Below are positions 50,710 through 59,457 of a DNA stretch of 64,000 nt, in pieces. Made by a program: the position numbers and the translations under genes. The stretch covers positions 1,004,847 to 1,068,846 of the forward strand of contig NZ_KV440953.1 of assembly GCF_001636425.1 (NCBI RefSeq), read 5' to 3'. Under the pieces are notes generated by a model. It saw only the letters and a program-made list of their open reading frames with translations, did no database searches and was not told the origin of the DNA. Each line of letters begins with the position of its first letter. Position 1 is the first letter of the stretch. This DNA is from Heyndrickxia acidicola. Lineage in GTDB: Bacteria > Bacillota > Bacilli > Bacillales > Bacillaceae_C.

Positions 50710-52500
50710 TTATTTTGTATGGCTTCTATCATACTCAGCCCCTTCATGAATTCTGAGCTGCTGCTCTGCAAATTCACGATATAGCTGGTGGGTTTTTATG
50801 AGTTCTTGATGTGTACCCTTTCCCGTAATCCTTCCTTTTTCAAAAAAGAAAATCATATTAGCATCCACTACAGTTGAGAGGCGATGGGCAATTACTAGAG
50901 TTGTTCTTCCGTTCATCAGATTCTTCAGAGCTTTTTGAACAACAACCTCAGACTTGCTGTCCAGGCTTGAAGTCGCTTCATCAAGCATCAAAATCTTCGG
51001 GTCTCTAAGTAATGCTCTGGCAATCGCCAGTCTTTGCCTTTGACCTCCAGATAATTTAATTCCACGTTCTCCTACCTCGGTATCCAAACCTTTGGGAAGT
51101 GCTTGAATAAAATCATCTGCATAAGCCATTCGTGCCGCCTCTATCAGTTTTTCGCTGGTAACATCATCTCCCTCCAGTCCATAACATATATTATCGCGAA
51201 TGGTCCCTGAAATAAGGGGACTATCCTGGGGAACATAGCCAATTTGTCTTCTCCAGGAGCTTAATGAAAATTGGTGAATGGACTGCCTGCCTAAACGGAT
51301 GCTGCCTTTTACTGGATTATAAAAACGTTCAAGAAGAGAAAAAAGGGTCGTTTTACCGCTTCCGCTAGGACCCACTATAGCTGTTACCTCACCTGGCTGA
51401 ATCGTTAAACTAATATTTTTCAATACTTCTTTCCCATTTTTATACGAAAAAGTGATGTCATCAAAGATAATCTCCTGTTGGATCTGCCCTACTACTTTTC
51501 CATCCTGTTTTTCCTCAGGCTCCTTGTTTAAAATAGTAATAATCCGTTCTGTAGCACCGATTGCTTTTTGAAATTGTGTAAAAAAGCTTGTCAGCTGTCC
51601 AAGTGGCATTATGATTTGGAACATATACAAAATAAATGCGACCAAATCACCTGCTGTAATCGCCCCCTCTGAAACTCTCATTCCTCCATACCCTAAAATT
51701 ACAACTAGCAAAGCCATAATGATAAGTGACATTAAAGGCGAAATGAGAGCCTGCACCCTTGCCTCTTTCAATCCAAATTCAAATAACTTGGTTATACCGT
51801 TGAATCCTTTCTGGTATTCAGCCGGCTCTGCATTAGAGGATTTTACCAGCCTGATTTCCGAGAGAACCTGATTCAAGGTGGAGGTAAAGCTTGCTGTTTC
51901 ATTCTGCGTGTCTTTCGAAATTCTGTGCATCATTCTACCGAGAGGCATCATACACGCAAACGAAAGCGGAATGGCGATGAACATGACTAGTGTCATTTTC
52001 CAATCAAGCAGTAACATGACGACAATAGAGCCCACAATAGAAATAATACCCGTAAGAAAATTGGACAAATGATCAGTTATTAAAGTTCTCACAACACCTG
52101 TATCATTAGTCATTCTGCTTACGGTATCACCCGTTTCATGGTCATCATAAAAGGAAACGGGGAGTATAATAAGCTTTTTCCATAGGCGATCTCTTATTCC
52201 TGCCACAACAGACTGCCCTGCTTGATTTAATAGGTAAATACTGACCCCGCTTGAAATGGCCTGAATGATGATAGCAGCTCCAAGTAAAAGCATCTCTCCT
52301 CTGCCAATGGAGCTGAATGAAAAATGATTAATTAAATTCTTTGTGAAAATAGGGACCAATAGGCCTGCTAATGTGGTACTGATACTTAAAACAAGAGCCA
52401 GAATTAAAAGTCTGCGGGAGGGTTTGGTTTGTCTAATCAGCTGTATAAACGGTTTCCAGTTTTTAATTTTTCTATTCTTAACCTCTTTCAATGACAGCAT
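50710..52500 (-). CDS. bmrA: BmrA-like multidrug ABC transporter (half-transporter)
   Basis: A 596-residue fusion of a six-helix membrane domain and an ATPase that works as a homodimer, exporting drugs and lipophilic compounds. The ATPase has Walker A GPSGSGKT, signature LSGGQRQR and Walker B ILMLDEATSSLD. The wording LPVSFYDDHETGDTVSRMTNDT and QIIMPLGQLTSFFTQFQKA closely resembles B. subtilis BmrA (YvcC). ATG 52500 is touched by AAAGG, so TTG 52491 may be the true start. The B. subtilis leader peptide gene bmrB was not found upstream. Confidence 0.85.
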   Translation of the reverse strand: MLSLKEVKNRKIKNWKPFIQLIRQTKPSRRLLILALVLSISTTLAGLLVPIFTKNLINHFSFSSIGRGEMLLLGAAIIIQAISSGVSIYLLNQAGQSVVAGIRDRLWKKLIILPVSFYDDHETGDTVSRMTNDTGVVRTLITDHLSNFLTGIISIVGSIVVMLLLDWKMTLVMFIAIPLSFACMMPLGRMMHRISKDTQNETASFTSTLNQVLSEIRLVKSSNAEPAEYQKGFNGITKLFEFGLKEARVQALISPLMSLIIMALLVVILGYGGMRVSEGAITAGDLVAFILYMFQIIMPLGQLTSFFTQFQKAIGATERIITILNKEPEEKQDGKVVGQIQQEIIFDDITFSYKNGKEVLKNISLTIQPGEVTAIVGPSGSGKTTLFSLLERFYNPVKGSIRLGRQSIHQFSLSSWRRQIGYVPQDSPLISGTIRDNICYGLEGDDVTSEKLIEAARMAYADDFIQALPKGLDTEVGERGIKLSGGQRQRLAIARALLRDPKILMLDEATSSLDSKSEVVVQKALKNLMNGRTTLVIAHRLSTVVDANMIFFFEKGRITGKGTHQELIKTHQLYREFAEQQLRIHEGAEYDRSHTK

Positions 52501-52920
52501 CCTTTCTCAAATCGTCTATATACTTTCCTTCCTAGATCCCCTTACTTTTTTTATGTAACCTCATTATATACGACTGCTGTGCTGCCTACACATTATTTAC
52601 TGGAACGAGATTTTCAAAGTTTTGTCCAAAAGAAAAGCGATTGTCACTTATAACTAGAAGTTTAGTTCGTCATTCCACCTCCAGCTCCTCTTGCATAAAA
52701 CGCTTTCTCAGTTCACAAGTTTTCATACCGATCCTCACTTTTTAAAATCAAAAGAAGTGTCTCTTTTCGTAAACTTTGTTGCTAATTGACATAAAAAATG
52801 ATTTAAAATCATGATTTAGTATTAAAAGATGTGAATAGCTTACGAAAAAAATGCACAAAGACAGACAACATACGGAATAATGCCTTGTACGTAATGAAAC
52901 AAACTATACGAAAACAGCCA
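52501..52920. other. Gap with a degenerate repeat, no gene
   Basis: About 420 bases. The stretch 52831-52925 resembles the degenerate repeat at 30457-30560 (TGTGAATAGCTTACGAAAA at one end, ACGAAAACAGCCAA at the other). No supported frame. Confidence 0.4.
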
Positions 52921-52925
52921 AAGAA
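52831..52925. repeat. Degenerate interspersed repeat (TGTGAAT-GCTTACGAAAA type), copy 2
   Basis: Shares both ends with 30457-30560 but differs in the middle. It ends just before the terminator of queE. Confidence 0.4.
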
Positions 52926-52926
52926 A

Positions 52927-52953
52927 AACAGACACAGTTTCATGTGCCTGTTT
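52927..52953 (-). terminator. Terminator of the queCDE operon
   Basis: AAACAGACACA (52927-52937) pairs with TGTGCCTGTTT (52943-52953), followed by T's on the minus strand; it lies immediately after the queE stop. Confidence 0.65.
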
Positions 52954-52960
52954 TATCTGC

Positions 52961-53692
52961 TTATACTCCCCTTTTATTCCCCCAAATAAGGGTATGCAGC
53001 TGTGGTAGTACTTTCACGTTATTCATCTCAGCATCTTCCACGACAAGCTCTATTAAGTCTTCATACTTTCCTAAAAGCCTTGTCAGTAATGACTCATTAT
53101 TGAATGTATGAACATCATCATTACCTACCTGGAGGAAAAACGGTGCTGCAGGGTATCGCTTATGAACAATTTTAGCAAACTCATAATCTTCCTGATTAAA
53201 AACAACAACCTTTAAGCTGACTCTGTGACGGAAATTCAGTCTATTAAGATTTTGAAAGATAGAATCAAGCTTATCAAAGTCTGTTTGCATTTTGGAGCTT
53301 GGCGGTTTAGGGGATATAGTTAAGTCGTCAATATCCAAAAACCAATCCTGCCATTTCGTCCCTTGTGTCTCGAGCCCCATTTGAATATGGTTATCCTTCA
53401 TTAATTGCACAAATCCGCCCAAATTCTTAATTAATGCAGGGTTTCCTCCAGAGATCGTGACAAAGGAAAAGCGATTTCCTCCAATTTCCTGCAGCCTTTT
53501 CCATATTTCCTCCGGTTCAAGCATCATAATTTGATCCTTGGCAGAGCCGTCCCATGTAAATGCTGAATCACACCAGGCACAGGAATAATCACACCCTGCA
53601 GTCCTAATAAACATCGTTTTTTGCCCAATCACCATACCTTCACCTTGAACAGTGGGGCCGAAAATTTCAAGTACTGGTATTTTATTAGCCAA
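52961..53692 (-). CDS. queE: 7-carboxy-7-deazaguanine synthase QueE
   Basis: Radical SAM enzyme that turns carboxytetrahydropterin into 7-carboxy-7-deazaguanine in preQ1/queuosine synthesis. The cluster motif CDYSCAWCDSAF (Cys 34, 38, 41) and the opening VLEIFGPTVQGEGMVIGQKTMF (in two runs) are characteristic. The protein is 243 residues from TTG 53692. This TTG overlaps the last eight bases of queD, which suggests translational coupling. The upstream frame to 53821 is read inside queD and is not used. It is the last gene of the operon. Confidence 0.9.
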   Translation of the reverse strand: MANKIPVLEIFGPTVQGEGMVIGQKTMFIRTAGCDYSCAWCDSAFTWDGSAKDQIMMLEPEEIWKRLQEIGGNRFSFVTISGGNPALIKNLGGFVQLMKDNHIQMGLETQGTKWQDWFLDIDDLTISPKPPSSKMQTDFDKLDSIFQNLNRLNFRHRVSLKVVVFNQEDYEFAKIVHKRYPAAPFFLQVGNDDVHTFNNESLLTRLLGKYEDLIELVVEDAEMNNVKVLPQLHTLIWGNKRGV

Positions 53693-54167
53693 TCTCCATC
53701 CACTCCCGTCTTGCCTCTGCATAGCTTGTTGGCGTTTCGTATAACCGGACAAATTCAAGACGGGTATCTGCTTCCGGGGTTGATTTTGAATAATCTTGAA
53801 GTGCAGACTGCATTTTTTCAAATATCCAAACGACCATGTTTTCAGCCGTAGTATTCATGAGTGGTAGGGTTTCATTCAAGTATCGATGATCCAGATAAAT
53901 TTCAATTTCCTTTTTCCAAATATCCTTAATATCACCAAAATCAATGACTAATCCCCGATAGTCAGTACAGCCGCTCACCCCAAATATGACTTTATAGGTA
54001 TGGCCGTGAAGGTTTTTGCATTTCCCCTCATATTCATGTAGATGATGGGAGGCATCAAAAGTAAACTCTTTGCTCACGAGCACTCTCTTAGAGTGGTACT
54101 TCAGCTGCTCTTTTGTTATGTCTTTGTTGTATTTTTGCAAGTGATCCACTATGCGAAACTCAGTCAT
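53685..54167 (-). CDS. queD: 6-carboxy-5,6,7,8-tetrahydropterin synthase QueD
   Basis: Converts dihydroneopterin triphosphate to 6-carboxytetrahydropterin. Zinc ligands are seen in FDASHHLHEY (His 41 region) and LHGHTYKV (His 54 and 56), with the catalytic Cys in EGKCKNLHGH. The C-terminal Glu motif is within LYETPTSYAE. ATG 54167 follows GGGAGGCAAGTAAG and begins one base after the queC stop codon. The longer frame upstream overlaps queC and is not used. The end overlaps the queE start. Confidence 0.9.
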   Translation of the reverse strand: MTEFRIVDHLQKYNKDITKEQLKYHSKRVLVSKEFTFDASHHLHEYEGKCKNLHGHTYKVIFGVSGCTDYRGLVIDFGDIKDIWKKEIEIYLDHRYLNETLPLMNTTAENMVVWIFEKMQSALQDYSKSTPEADTRLEFVRLYETPTSYAEARREWMEIG

Positions 54168-54168
54168 C

Positions 54169-54828
54169 TTACTTGCCTCCCCTGCTGGCCAAATAGTCTT
54201 CAAGCCCTCTTTGGCGAAGCTTGCATGCAGGGCATTCACCGCAACCGTCGGAAATAACGCCGTTGTAGCAGGTTAATGTTTTTTCACGAACAAATTGGAA
54301 AGCATCCAGTTGGTCTGCGAGCTCCCAGGTTTCTGCTTTGTTCAGCCACATTAATGGGGTATGGATGGCAAATTGCCCGTCCATCGCAAGATTTAATGTG
54401 ACATTCATTGATTTTATAAACACATCCCTGCAGTCTGGATAGCCGCTGAAATCCGTCTCACACACACCAGTTACGATATGGTCAGCCTTGATTTGGCTTG
54501 CCAGAACTCCTGCGAAGGAAAGAAATAATAAATTACGTCCAGGTACAAAAGTGGATGGAAGTCCCCCTTCTTCACCATCTTTAACTTCAATATCCCCGCG
54601 GGTTAAAGCACTGGGTGCAAGCTGATTTAATAATGACATATCTAAAATATGATGCTTAACTCCCAGTTCTTTTGCAATATTTTGAGCACATTCTATTTCA
54701 AGACTATGCCTTTGATTGTAGTTGAATGTTACTGCTTCAACATAATCAAAATTTTTCATAGCCCAAAATAAACATGTGGTGCTGTCCTGCCCGCCGCTAA
54801 AAACGACTAGCGCTCGTTTGTTTTTCAT
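54169..54828 (-). CDS. queC: 7-cyano-7-deazaguanine synthase QueC
   Basis: ATP-dependent synthesis of preQ0. The PP-loop motif SGGQDSTTC is at residues 11-19, and the zinc knuckle [13 protein letters not shown] is near the C-terminus. The length of 219 residues is standard. Start ATG 54828 follows AAAGGAG. It is the first gene of queCDE, transcribed from a leader with a preQ1 riboswitch and terminator. queF, the next enzyme, is not in the window. Confidence 0.93.
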   Translation of the reverse strand: MKNKRALVVFSGGQDSTTCLFWAMKNFDYVEAVTFNYNQRHSLEIECAQNIAKELGVKHHILDMSLLNQLAPSALTRGDIEVKDGEEGGLPSTFVPGRNLLFLSFAGVLASQIKADHIVTGVCETDFSGYPDCRDVFIKSMNVTLNLAMDGQFAIHTPLMWLNKAETWELADQLDAFQFVREKTLTCYNGVISDGCGECPACKLRQRGLEDYLASRGGK

Positions 54829-54849
54829 TTCAAATACTCCTTTTAACAG

Positions 54850-54881
54850 AAAAACAGCACTACTAAGATAGCAGTGCTGTT
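54850..54881 (-). terminator. Riboswitch terminator before queC
   Basis: ACAGCACT (54853-54860) pairs with AGTGCTGT (54873-54880), followed on the minus strand by TTTTTCTG. It sits directly after the preQ1 aptamer and precedes queC. Confidence 0.85.
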
Positions 54882-54883
54882 CT

Positions 54884-54916
54884 CTTAGTTTTTTTGAGAG
54901 GGTAGCTAGAACCTCT
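54884..54916 (-). promoter_or_regulatory. PreQ1 class I riboswitch aptamer
   Basis: On the minus strand AGAGGTTCTAGCTACCCTCT is followed by CAAAAAAACTAAG. This is the preQ1-I consensus: the P1 stem AGAGG/CCTCT with the conserved loop TTCTAGCTAC, and the A-rich tail with CTAA that forms the pseudoknot. Ligand binding should favour the terminator and turn off queCDE. Confidence 0.95.
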
Positions 54917-54939
54917 TGCCGCCATTGCGGCTTCTTATT

Positions 54940-55258
54940 TTCCCTTTATACTATATCATACTCTTGGGTGAACGTTTAGATGACAGTATTTTCCGAAAAT
55001 ACACAATTGCTATTACCCCTATCTGCATTTTGGACTTGTGCTTACATCGGGAGACTAGTAAGCTGCTCCTGTAGTTATCTGGTCACTTTCGCTTTAAACA
55101 ATATTCAATGTAAGTTGATTCCAATGCAGGTACTCACTCTTCATACTATGTTCAGAACCTTCCAGCCTACTAAGTTCTTTTTTATATCGTATCTCCCTTT
55201 AGAGTATAGCAGACTGTAAACATCGTTTTCTGTATGTTGTACTGTATTTCTAAGGGAT
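54940..55258. other. Gap with probable queC promoter, otherwise empty
   Basis: A minus-strand TATAAA at about 54946, with TTCACC about 16 bases upstream, may be the queCDE promoter. The open frame 54980-55219 on the plus strand lacks a ribosome site and is not called. Confidence 0.4.
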
Positions 55259-55597
55259 TTAGTGGTACCCTTTCTCACCAAAAGGTTTGATTTGATCCAT
55301 CCATTTTTCAAGAAGCTTTATTAATGCATATTTTTTATCAATATTGCCATTGTCGTCCTTTAACGTTTCTAAAATTTCAAAAGCAAATGCTTCCTTTCCA
55401 TAGGTGTTCCATTCCTTTTGCAAAGCCTTGTTGGTTTCCGTCCCCATTTCAAGGGAGAATTTTTTTCCTGTAAGTGTTTTGAAATTTCGGGTGCTGCTAA
55501 TATATACTTTATCATTTTCCAGATTTCTAATCTGATAAACGCCCGCTTCTATCTTGGCCTCTTTAAATTGCTGCTTCAGTTCCTTTTTTCGTTCCAT
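55259..55597 (-). CDS. GIY-YIG nuclease-fold family protein
   Basis: A 112-residue protein with one GIY-YIG domain. The first motif reads AGVYQIRN and the second DKVYISSTRNFK, so the usual GIY and YIG are GVY and YIS. The conserved Arg (TRNFKTLTGKKF) and a Glu later (ETLKDDN) suggest the fold is intact. The weak YIG motif raises doubt about catalysis. It lies 16 bases after a DUF2087 gene and is likely in one operon. The start follows AAAGGGGTATAGCAA. No UvrC-like domain is attached. Confidence 0.75.
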   Translation of the reverse strand: MERKKELKQQFKEAKIEAGVYQIRNLENDKVYISSTRNFKTLTGKKFSLEMGTETNKALQKEWNTYGKEAFAFEILETLKDDNGNIDKKYALIKLLEKWMDQIKPFGEKGYH

Positions 55598-55613
55598 TTG
55601 CTATACCCCTTTC

Positions 55614-56369
55614 TCAATTTTTAACCCAATATGCACTCCCGTCTGGCTTCCGGTCAATAAATTCATATTCTATGAGATAACGCCGGATAAGGACATAGTC
55701 ATCAAATGCGGATTTTAATACTTCATTGAGTTCTTTTTCGTTATATTTTTGTTTAGGGTCCAATCGTTTCACGATTTCTCTGAGAACCACCCATCTGGCC
55801 TTTTCTTTTGGCGGAAAAGCTTTTAATAGTCCATTGATTCCGTTTGGAAAGAACTTTTGAATGATCTTCTCTGCTTCTGTTTCTGTAACGTTAAATCTTT
55901 CATCTACGTTTTTTGCTGTTTTAGGCAACGGCAGAATGGCTGGCCCTTGAAGATTATTTTCTTTTAATAGCTCCATTAAGGTAAGGAAAATTTTAGCCTG
56001 CCTCTCTTTTTCCTTCAGTGAAAAACGGTGGTTTCTGATGGTCGACGCACTTCCAATTCCAAGCTCTGTTTGCACCTCTGCATCACTTTTCCCCTCAAAA
56101 AACAGCCTTAAGAGATGATTTTGATGTTCTGTAAGTCCAGTTAATTTTTTATCGAGATGGACAAGATAATGAAAAACAGATTCATGGGCAGCTCTGATAT
56201 GGACTTGCATATATTTTTCTGCCTGATACCATCTTGTCTCATAGGGATACACTAACCCCTTTTCAATTTTTTCACCGCACAGCAAGCAGACATAATCATC
56301 TTCTGCCTCTATATAACCATTTTTAAGATCCTCTAAAGAGGACTCCCAAAACGTTTGATCTAAATCCAT
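55614..56369 (-). CDS. DUF2087 protein with N-terminal zinc/HTH region
   Basis: A 251-residue DNA-binding-type protein. The N-terminal part has CLLCGEKIEKG, resembling a zinc-ribbon half, then a HIRAAHES stretch that could add ligands. A LuxR-like helix-turn-helix follows: LTEHQNHLLRLFFEGKSDAEVQ with IGSASTIRNHRFSL. The C-terminal 90 residues match DUF2087 (FPPKEKARWVVLREIVKRLD, then KEKELNEVL-like, EYEFIDRKPDGSAYW). It is followed at 16 bases by the GIY-YIG gene. Role unknown; transcriptional control is inferred. Confidence 0.75.
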   Translation of the reverse strand: MDLDQTFWESSLEDLKNGYIEAEDDYVCLLCGEKIEKGLVYPYETRWYQAEKYMQVHIRAAHESVFHYLVHLDKKLTGLTEHQNHLLRLFFEGKSDAEVQTELGIGSASTIRNHRFSLKEKERQAKIFLTLMELLKENNLQGPAILPLPKTAKNVDERFNVTETEAEKIIQKFFPNGINGLLKAFPPKEKARWVVLREIVKRLDPKQKYNEKELNEVLKSAFDDYVLIRRYLIEYEFIDRKPDGSAYWVKN

Positions 56370-56522
56370 AAAAAATAAACACTCCTATAAAATACCTTAA
56401 TTATAACAAACAATTTACATTATTGTTTAGAAAAAATCAATAACCGAAATAAAAAAAGATATCTGTATACAAAATCATTTAATTACAATATTCAGATGAT
56501 TACAAACAACAAGCACACAAAA

Positions 56523-56556
56523 TGGCTTGGAGAAAAGCGCCAAGCCGTTTTGTTTA
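56523..56556. terminator. Terminator between the DUF2087 and mbcS regions
   Basis: GGCTTGG (from 56525) pairs with CCAAGCC (to 56549), flanked by A- and T-runs on both sides. On the minus strand it ends mbcS. Confidence 0.65.
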
Positions 56557-56611
56557 CACTATTTATGTGAATGAACAGAATTTTCATTCGTCTGCCCACT
56601 CGCTTTATCAT

Positions 56612-58180
56612 TTATTTTCTTAATTCTGCTTCACGCAGTGCAACCCTGCGAATTTTTCCTGAGTCTGTTTTCGGAAGATCCTTGACAAAATCGATTAAAC
56701 GAGGGTATTTATAAGGCGCGGTCATGCTTTTAACAAAGGCTTGAAGACTTTTGACGAGCTCCTGGCTGCTTTCATTCTCATCCTTTAAAACGATAAAAGC
56801 CTTGACAACATTTCCACGGATTTCATCTGGACTGGCTACAACAGCACATTCCTTAACAGATGGATGCTTCATTAGCGCATCTTCCACTTCAAAAGGTCCA
56901 ATCGTATAGCCAGAGCTGATGATAACATCATCACTTCTTCCTTGGAACCAGAAATATCCATCCTCATCCTGAGAAGCACGGTCCCCCGTTAAGTAAAATT
57001 CTCCCCTCATCGCTTTCGCTGTTTTTTCAGCGTCCTTGTAATAAAGCTTAAATAAGGCAGGAAAATCTCTTCTGACAGCTATATTGCCAACAACTCCACT
57101 TTTTACAGGGTTTCCTTCATTATCAACTATCTGAACGGTTCCTGGGATAATGGCTTTTCCCATAGAACCAAGTCTAAGCTCCATGCCTTTAAGATTTCCG
57201 ATTAACAACGTACTTTCCGTCTGACCATAACCATCACGAATGATGAAATTGAATTGATTTTTAAAGACATCAATCACTTCCCTATTCAGTGCCTCACCTG
57301 CAGATACCGCACTGTGCAAATGAGAAAGATTATAACGAGAAAGATCGTCGAGCTTCGCCATCATCCTGTATTCCGTTGGTGTGCAGCACAAGACATTTAT
57401 CTTCTGCTCTTCCAAAAGCTCCAGATATTTTTCCGGATTGAACCTTCCATTGTAAACAAATCCAGTGGCACCAGAACCAAGGATAGATAAAAATGGGGTC
57501 CATACCCATTTTTGCCAGCCAGGCGCAGCTGTGGCCCACACAATATCCTCCTTGCCAATATTCAGCCATAATGAAGCAGCACTGCGAATATGGGCATATC
57601 CCCATCCATGGCTGTGAACGACGGCTTTAGGCTGTCCGGTAGTACCTGATGTATATGAAAATAATGCATAGTCATCCTTTTGAGTGGCAGTTATCTTAAA
57701 CTCATCTGACTCTGGAAGCGCCATTTTTTCCATTGAAAGCCAGCCTTCTACTTCTTTGCCGAACGCAATTTTATATTGAAGGGAAGGAGATGTCTCCATT
57801 TTATTAAATTCATTTACAAAGGCATGATAAACAATCACAGCCTTTGCTTTTGAATGGTTTACCCTATATACGAGGTCTTTTGCTCTTAGCATTTCTGAGC
57901 ATGGAATCATTATAATGCCAGACTTTAAGCACGCTAAATAGATTGAGTAGGATTCAAAAATCTTGGTGGTCATGATTAACACTCGATCGCCCTTTTGGAT
58001 GCCGAGCTTTGAAAAAGCATTGGCCAGCTTATTAGCGTATCGAATAAGTTCAGCATATGTAACCGTCTTTTGATTTCCTTCTTCATCTCTAAGAATTAAA
58101 GCCTTTTTATCCGAAAAATGGGTCTCTATTTCTTGAGCTATATTATAATGTTCCGGTGCAATAAGCGATTGTATATCCAA
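56612..58180 (-). CDS. mbcS: Acyl-CoA synthetase MbcS-like (ANL superfamily)
   Basis: A 522-residue acyl-adenylate-forming enzyme that activates short branched-chain or medium carboxylates with ATP and CoA. The ATP loop SYTSGTTGQPKAV is near residue 175, the DGYGQTES motif near 315, and TGDRASQDEDGYFWFQGRSDD near 405. The C-terminal lysine region PKTDSGKIRRVAL is intact. In B. subtilis MbcS activates methylbutyrate and related acids for branched fatty acid supply. The TTG start at 58180 follows AAGAGGATAAAAA. Symbol assigned by resemblance. Confidence 0.82.
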   Translation of the reverse strand: MDIQSLIAPEHYNIAQEIETHFSDKKALILRDEEGNQKTVTYAELIRYANKLANAFSKLGIQKGDRVLIMTTKIFESYSIYLACLKSGIIMIPCSEMLRAKDLVYRVNHSKAKAVIVYHAFVNEFNKMETSPSLQYKIAFGKEVEGWLSMEKMALPESDEFKITATQKDDYALFSYTSGTTGQPKAVVHSHGWGYAHIRSAASLWLNIGKEDIVWATAAPGWQKWVWTPFLSILGSGATGFVYNGRFNPEKYLELLEEQKINVLCCTPTEYRMMAKLDDLSRYNLSHLHSAVSAGEALNREVIDVFKNQFNFIIRDGYGQTESTLLIGNLKGMELRLGSMGKAIIPGTVQIVDNEGNPVKSGVVGNIAVRRDFPALFKLYYKDAEKTAKAMRGEFYLTGDRASQDEDGYFWFQGRSDDVIISSGYTIGPFEVEDALMKHPSVKECAVVASPDEIRGNVVKAFIVLKDENESSQELVKSLQAFVKSMTAPYKYPRLIDFVKDLPKTDSGKIRRVALREAELRK

Positions 58181-58242
58181 TTTTTATCCTCTTTCTTATA
58201 TATAGTTTTTATAATAATTTTTTAATCAAATAAATCATGATA

Positions 58243-58610
58243 CAAATAGCCGGCCGCAGAAAGAGAGTCCTGCAGAGTAAATTAACCAGCAGAATGATAT
58301 AGAGCAAGATCCATGTTAAAGTATAAGCCCGATGTAATTTGAACTCAATGTTGATTGAAGCGAAAGGCACGAGACTCCTGATGTAATTTGAACTCAATGT
58401 TGATTGAAGCGAAAGGCACGAGACTCCTGCGGGAAAAGCGTGTAAGGGGAGTCCTCGCAGGAGCTTGCGACGAGGAGGCTCCACTACCGCCCGCGGAAAG
58501 CGAGTGCCTGTAGCGTAAATCAACCAGCAGGACGTTTATAGCAATATCCATGGTTAAGCAAAAGCCTAATGTTAAATTACATTCAATGTTAACTGAAGCA
58601 AAAAGAAAGG
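58243..58610. repeat. Dispersed Bacillaceae palindromic repeat, clustered copies
   Basis: Contains a right-half copy (58243-58330) with CGGCCGCAGAAAGAGAGT and CCAGCAGAATGATATAG. Then a more complete copy follows with CTCCTGCGGGAAAAGCGTG, CGCAGGAGCTTGCGACGAGG, CGCCCGCGGAAAGCGAGTG and CAACCAGCAGGACG. The same order is worn at 29881-30025. The GC-rich arms can form a long hairpin. Confidence 0.8.
58331..58428. repeat. Tandem duplication of a 49-bp block inside the repeat
   Basis: The 49 bases 58331-58379 (starting GATGTAATTTGAACTCAATG) are repeated exactly at 58380-58428. The duplicated piece is the left end of the dispersed repeat. Confidence 0.9.
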
Positions 58611-58808
58611 CTCAGAAAAAGCAACAATATTTTTATTGTACTAAAAGTCATCCTTGATTTAAAGTTTTTAAGCTTATGTATAAATTTTTTTCTAAAAACA
58701 CTTTATAATTCAATAATTCACAATTCACACATAAAATTTGATATAATATATACAAAATAAAAAATCCTTTTGCATAATGAAAAGGCACAAATATAGGCAG
58801 GTGCTAAA

Positions 58809-59252
58809 ATGGAAGCTGTGTTGCTGATTGATATTACAGAAGATTTTATAGAGGAAAAGGAAAAACTAAACCGTATCCGCCAAATTGTAAACGATTTCAA
58901 AAATTCCAGTAAGCCTATTATTTTTTTAAGTCATATAAAACCTGCTCCATCCTCCTTTAGTAGGTGCAGCTCGCTTTTAAATGAAGCCGATTATGTTTTA
59001 AACCAGAAAACGCCAAGCTGTTATTTTAATGCAGACTTGTCAGCCTTATTAGAAACGCTAAATGTCAATCACCTATATTTAATCGGTAATAATAAAAATT
59101 CCTGCTGCCGTTATATTGCATCTTCAGCGAAGGATAAAGGATATAATATAACGTATTGTGAAAGCGGTTTTAGCCAGTTAGAAGATTACGATACCTATGA
59201 GATGAAGGGCCTGGACTTTCTAGACTTCAGCGAACAGGAGGATATTGGATAA
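58809..59252 (+). CDS. Isochorismatase-like (cysteine hydrolase) family protein
   Basis: A 147-residue protein of the isochorismatase-like fold. The first catalytic Asp is in LLIDITEDFIE (residue 8), a Lys in LNQKTPSCYFNADLSALLET, and the nucleophile region is NSCCRYIASSAKDKGY (Cys 96 or 97). All three residues of the catalytic triad can be placed, though the core is shorter than the usual 180 residues. AGGTGCT precedes the ATG. It stands alone; the substrate (nicotinamide-like or other amide) is unknown. Confidence 0.65.
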   Translation: MEAVLLIDITEDFIEEKEKLNRIRQIVNDFKNSSKPIIFLSHIKPAPSSFSRCSSLLNEADYVLNQKTPSCYFNADLSALLETLNVNHLYLIGNNKNSCCRYIASSAKDKGYNITYCESGFSQLEDYDTYEMKGLDFLDFSEQEDIG

Positions 59253-59350
59253 CGACACCCATTGTGGTTAATTTGAGTAGTCCTACGGGTACTTATTCAT
59301 CCTAAGGGTTTAAACGGATTGATTTGATAATGAAAATATGCGTTTTAATG

Positions 59351-59395
59351 AAAAAGGATAATGTCTCGATTTTGAATCGACTCATTATCCTTTTA
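59351..59395. terminator. Bidirectional terminator between isochorismatase-like gene and pepF
   Basis: AAAAGGATAATG (59352-59363) pairs with CATTATCCTTTT (59383-59394), extended inside by TCGAT/ATCGA. U tracts on both strands. Confidence 0.75.
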
Positions 59396-59457
59396 ATTGT
59401 ATAGATTCAGTTTAAATTGAGTTCGTCTTCTGTACTAAAGAAACGACCCCATTTTTA

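Noticed and set aside
54980-55219. 79-codon plus-strand frame upstream of queC
   Set aside because: Lacks a ribosome site and protein-like composition; it lies in the leader region of the riboswitch-controlled operon.
58331-58428. Tandem repeats considered as a CRISPR array
   Set aside because: Only two units, directly abutting, with no spacers and no cas genes.
58209-58551. Two minus-strand frames of 68 and 104 codons
   Set aside because: They are read through the dispersed repeat and its 49-bp tandem duplication and share an identical inner stretch because of the duplication; no ribosome sites.
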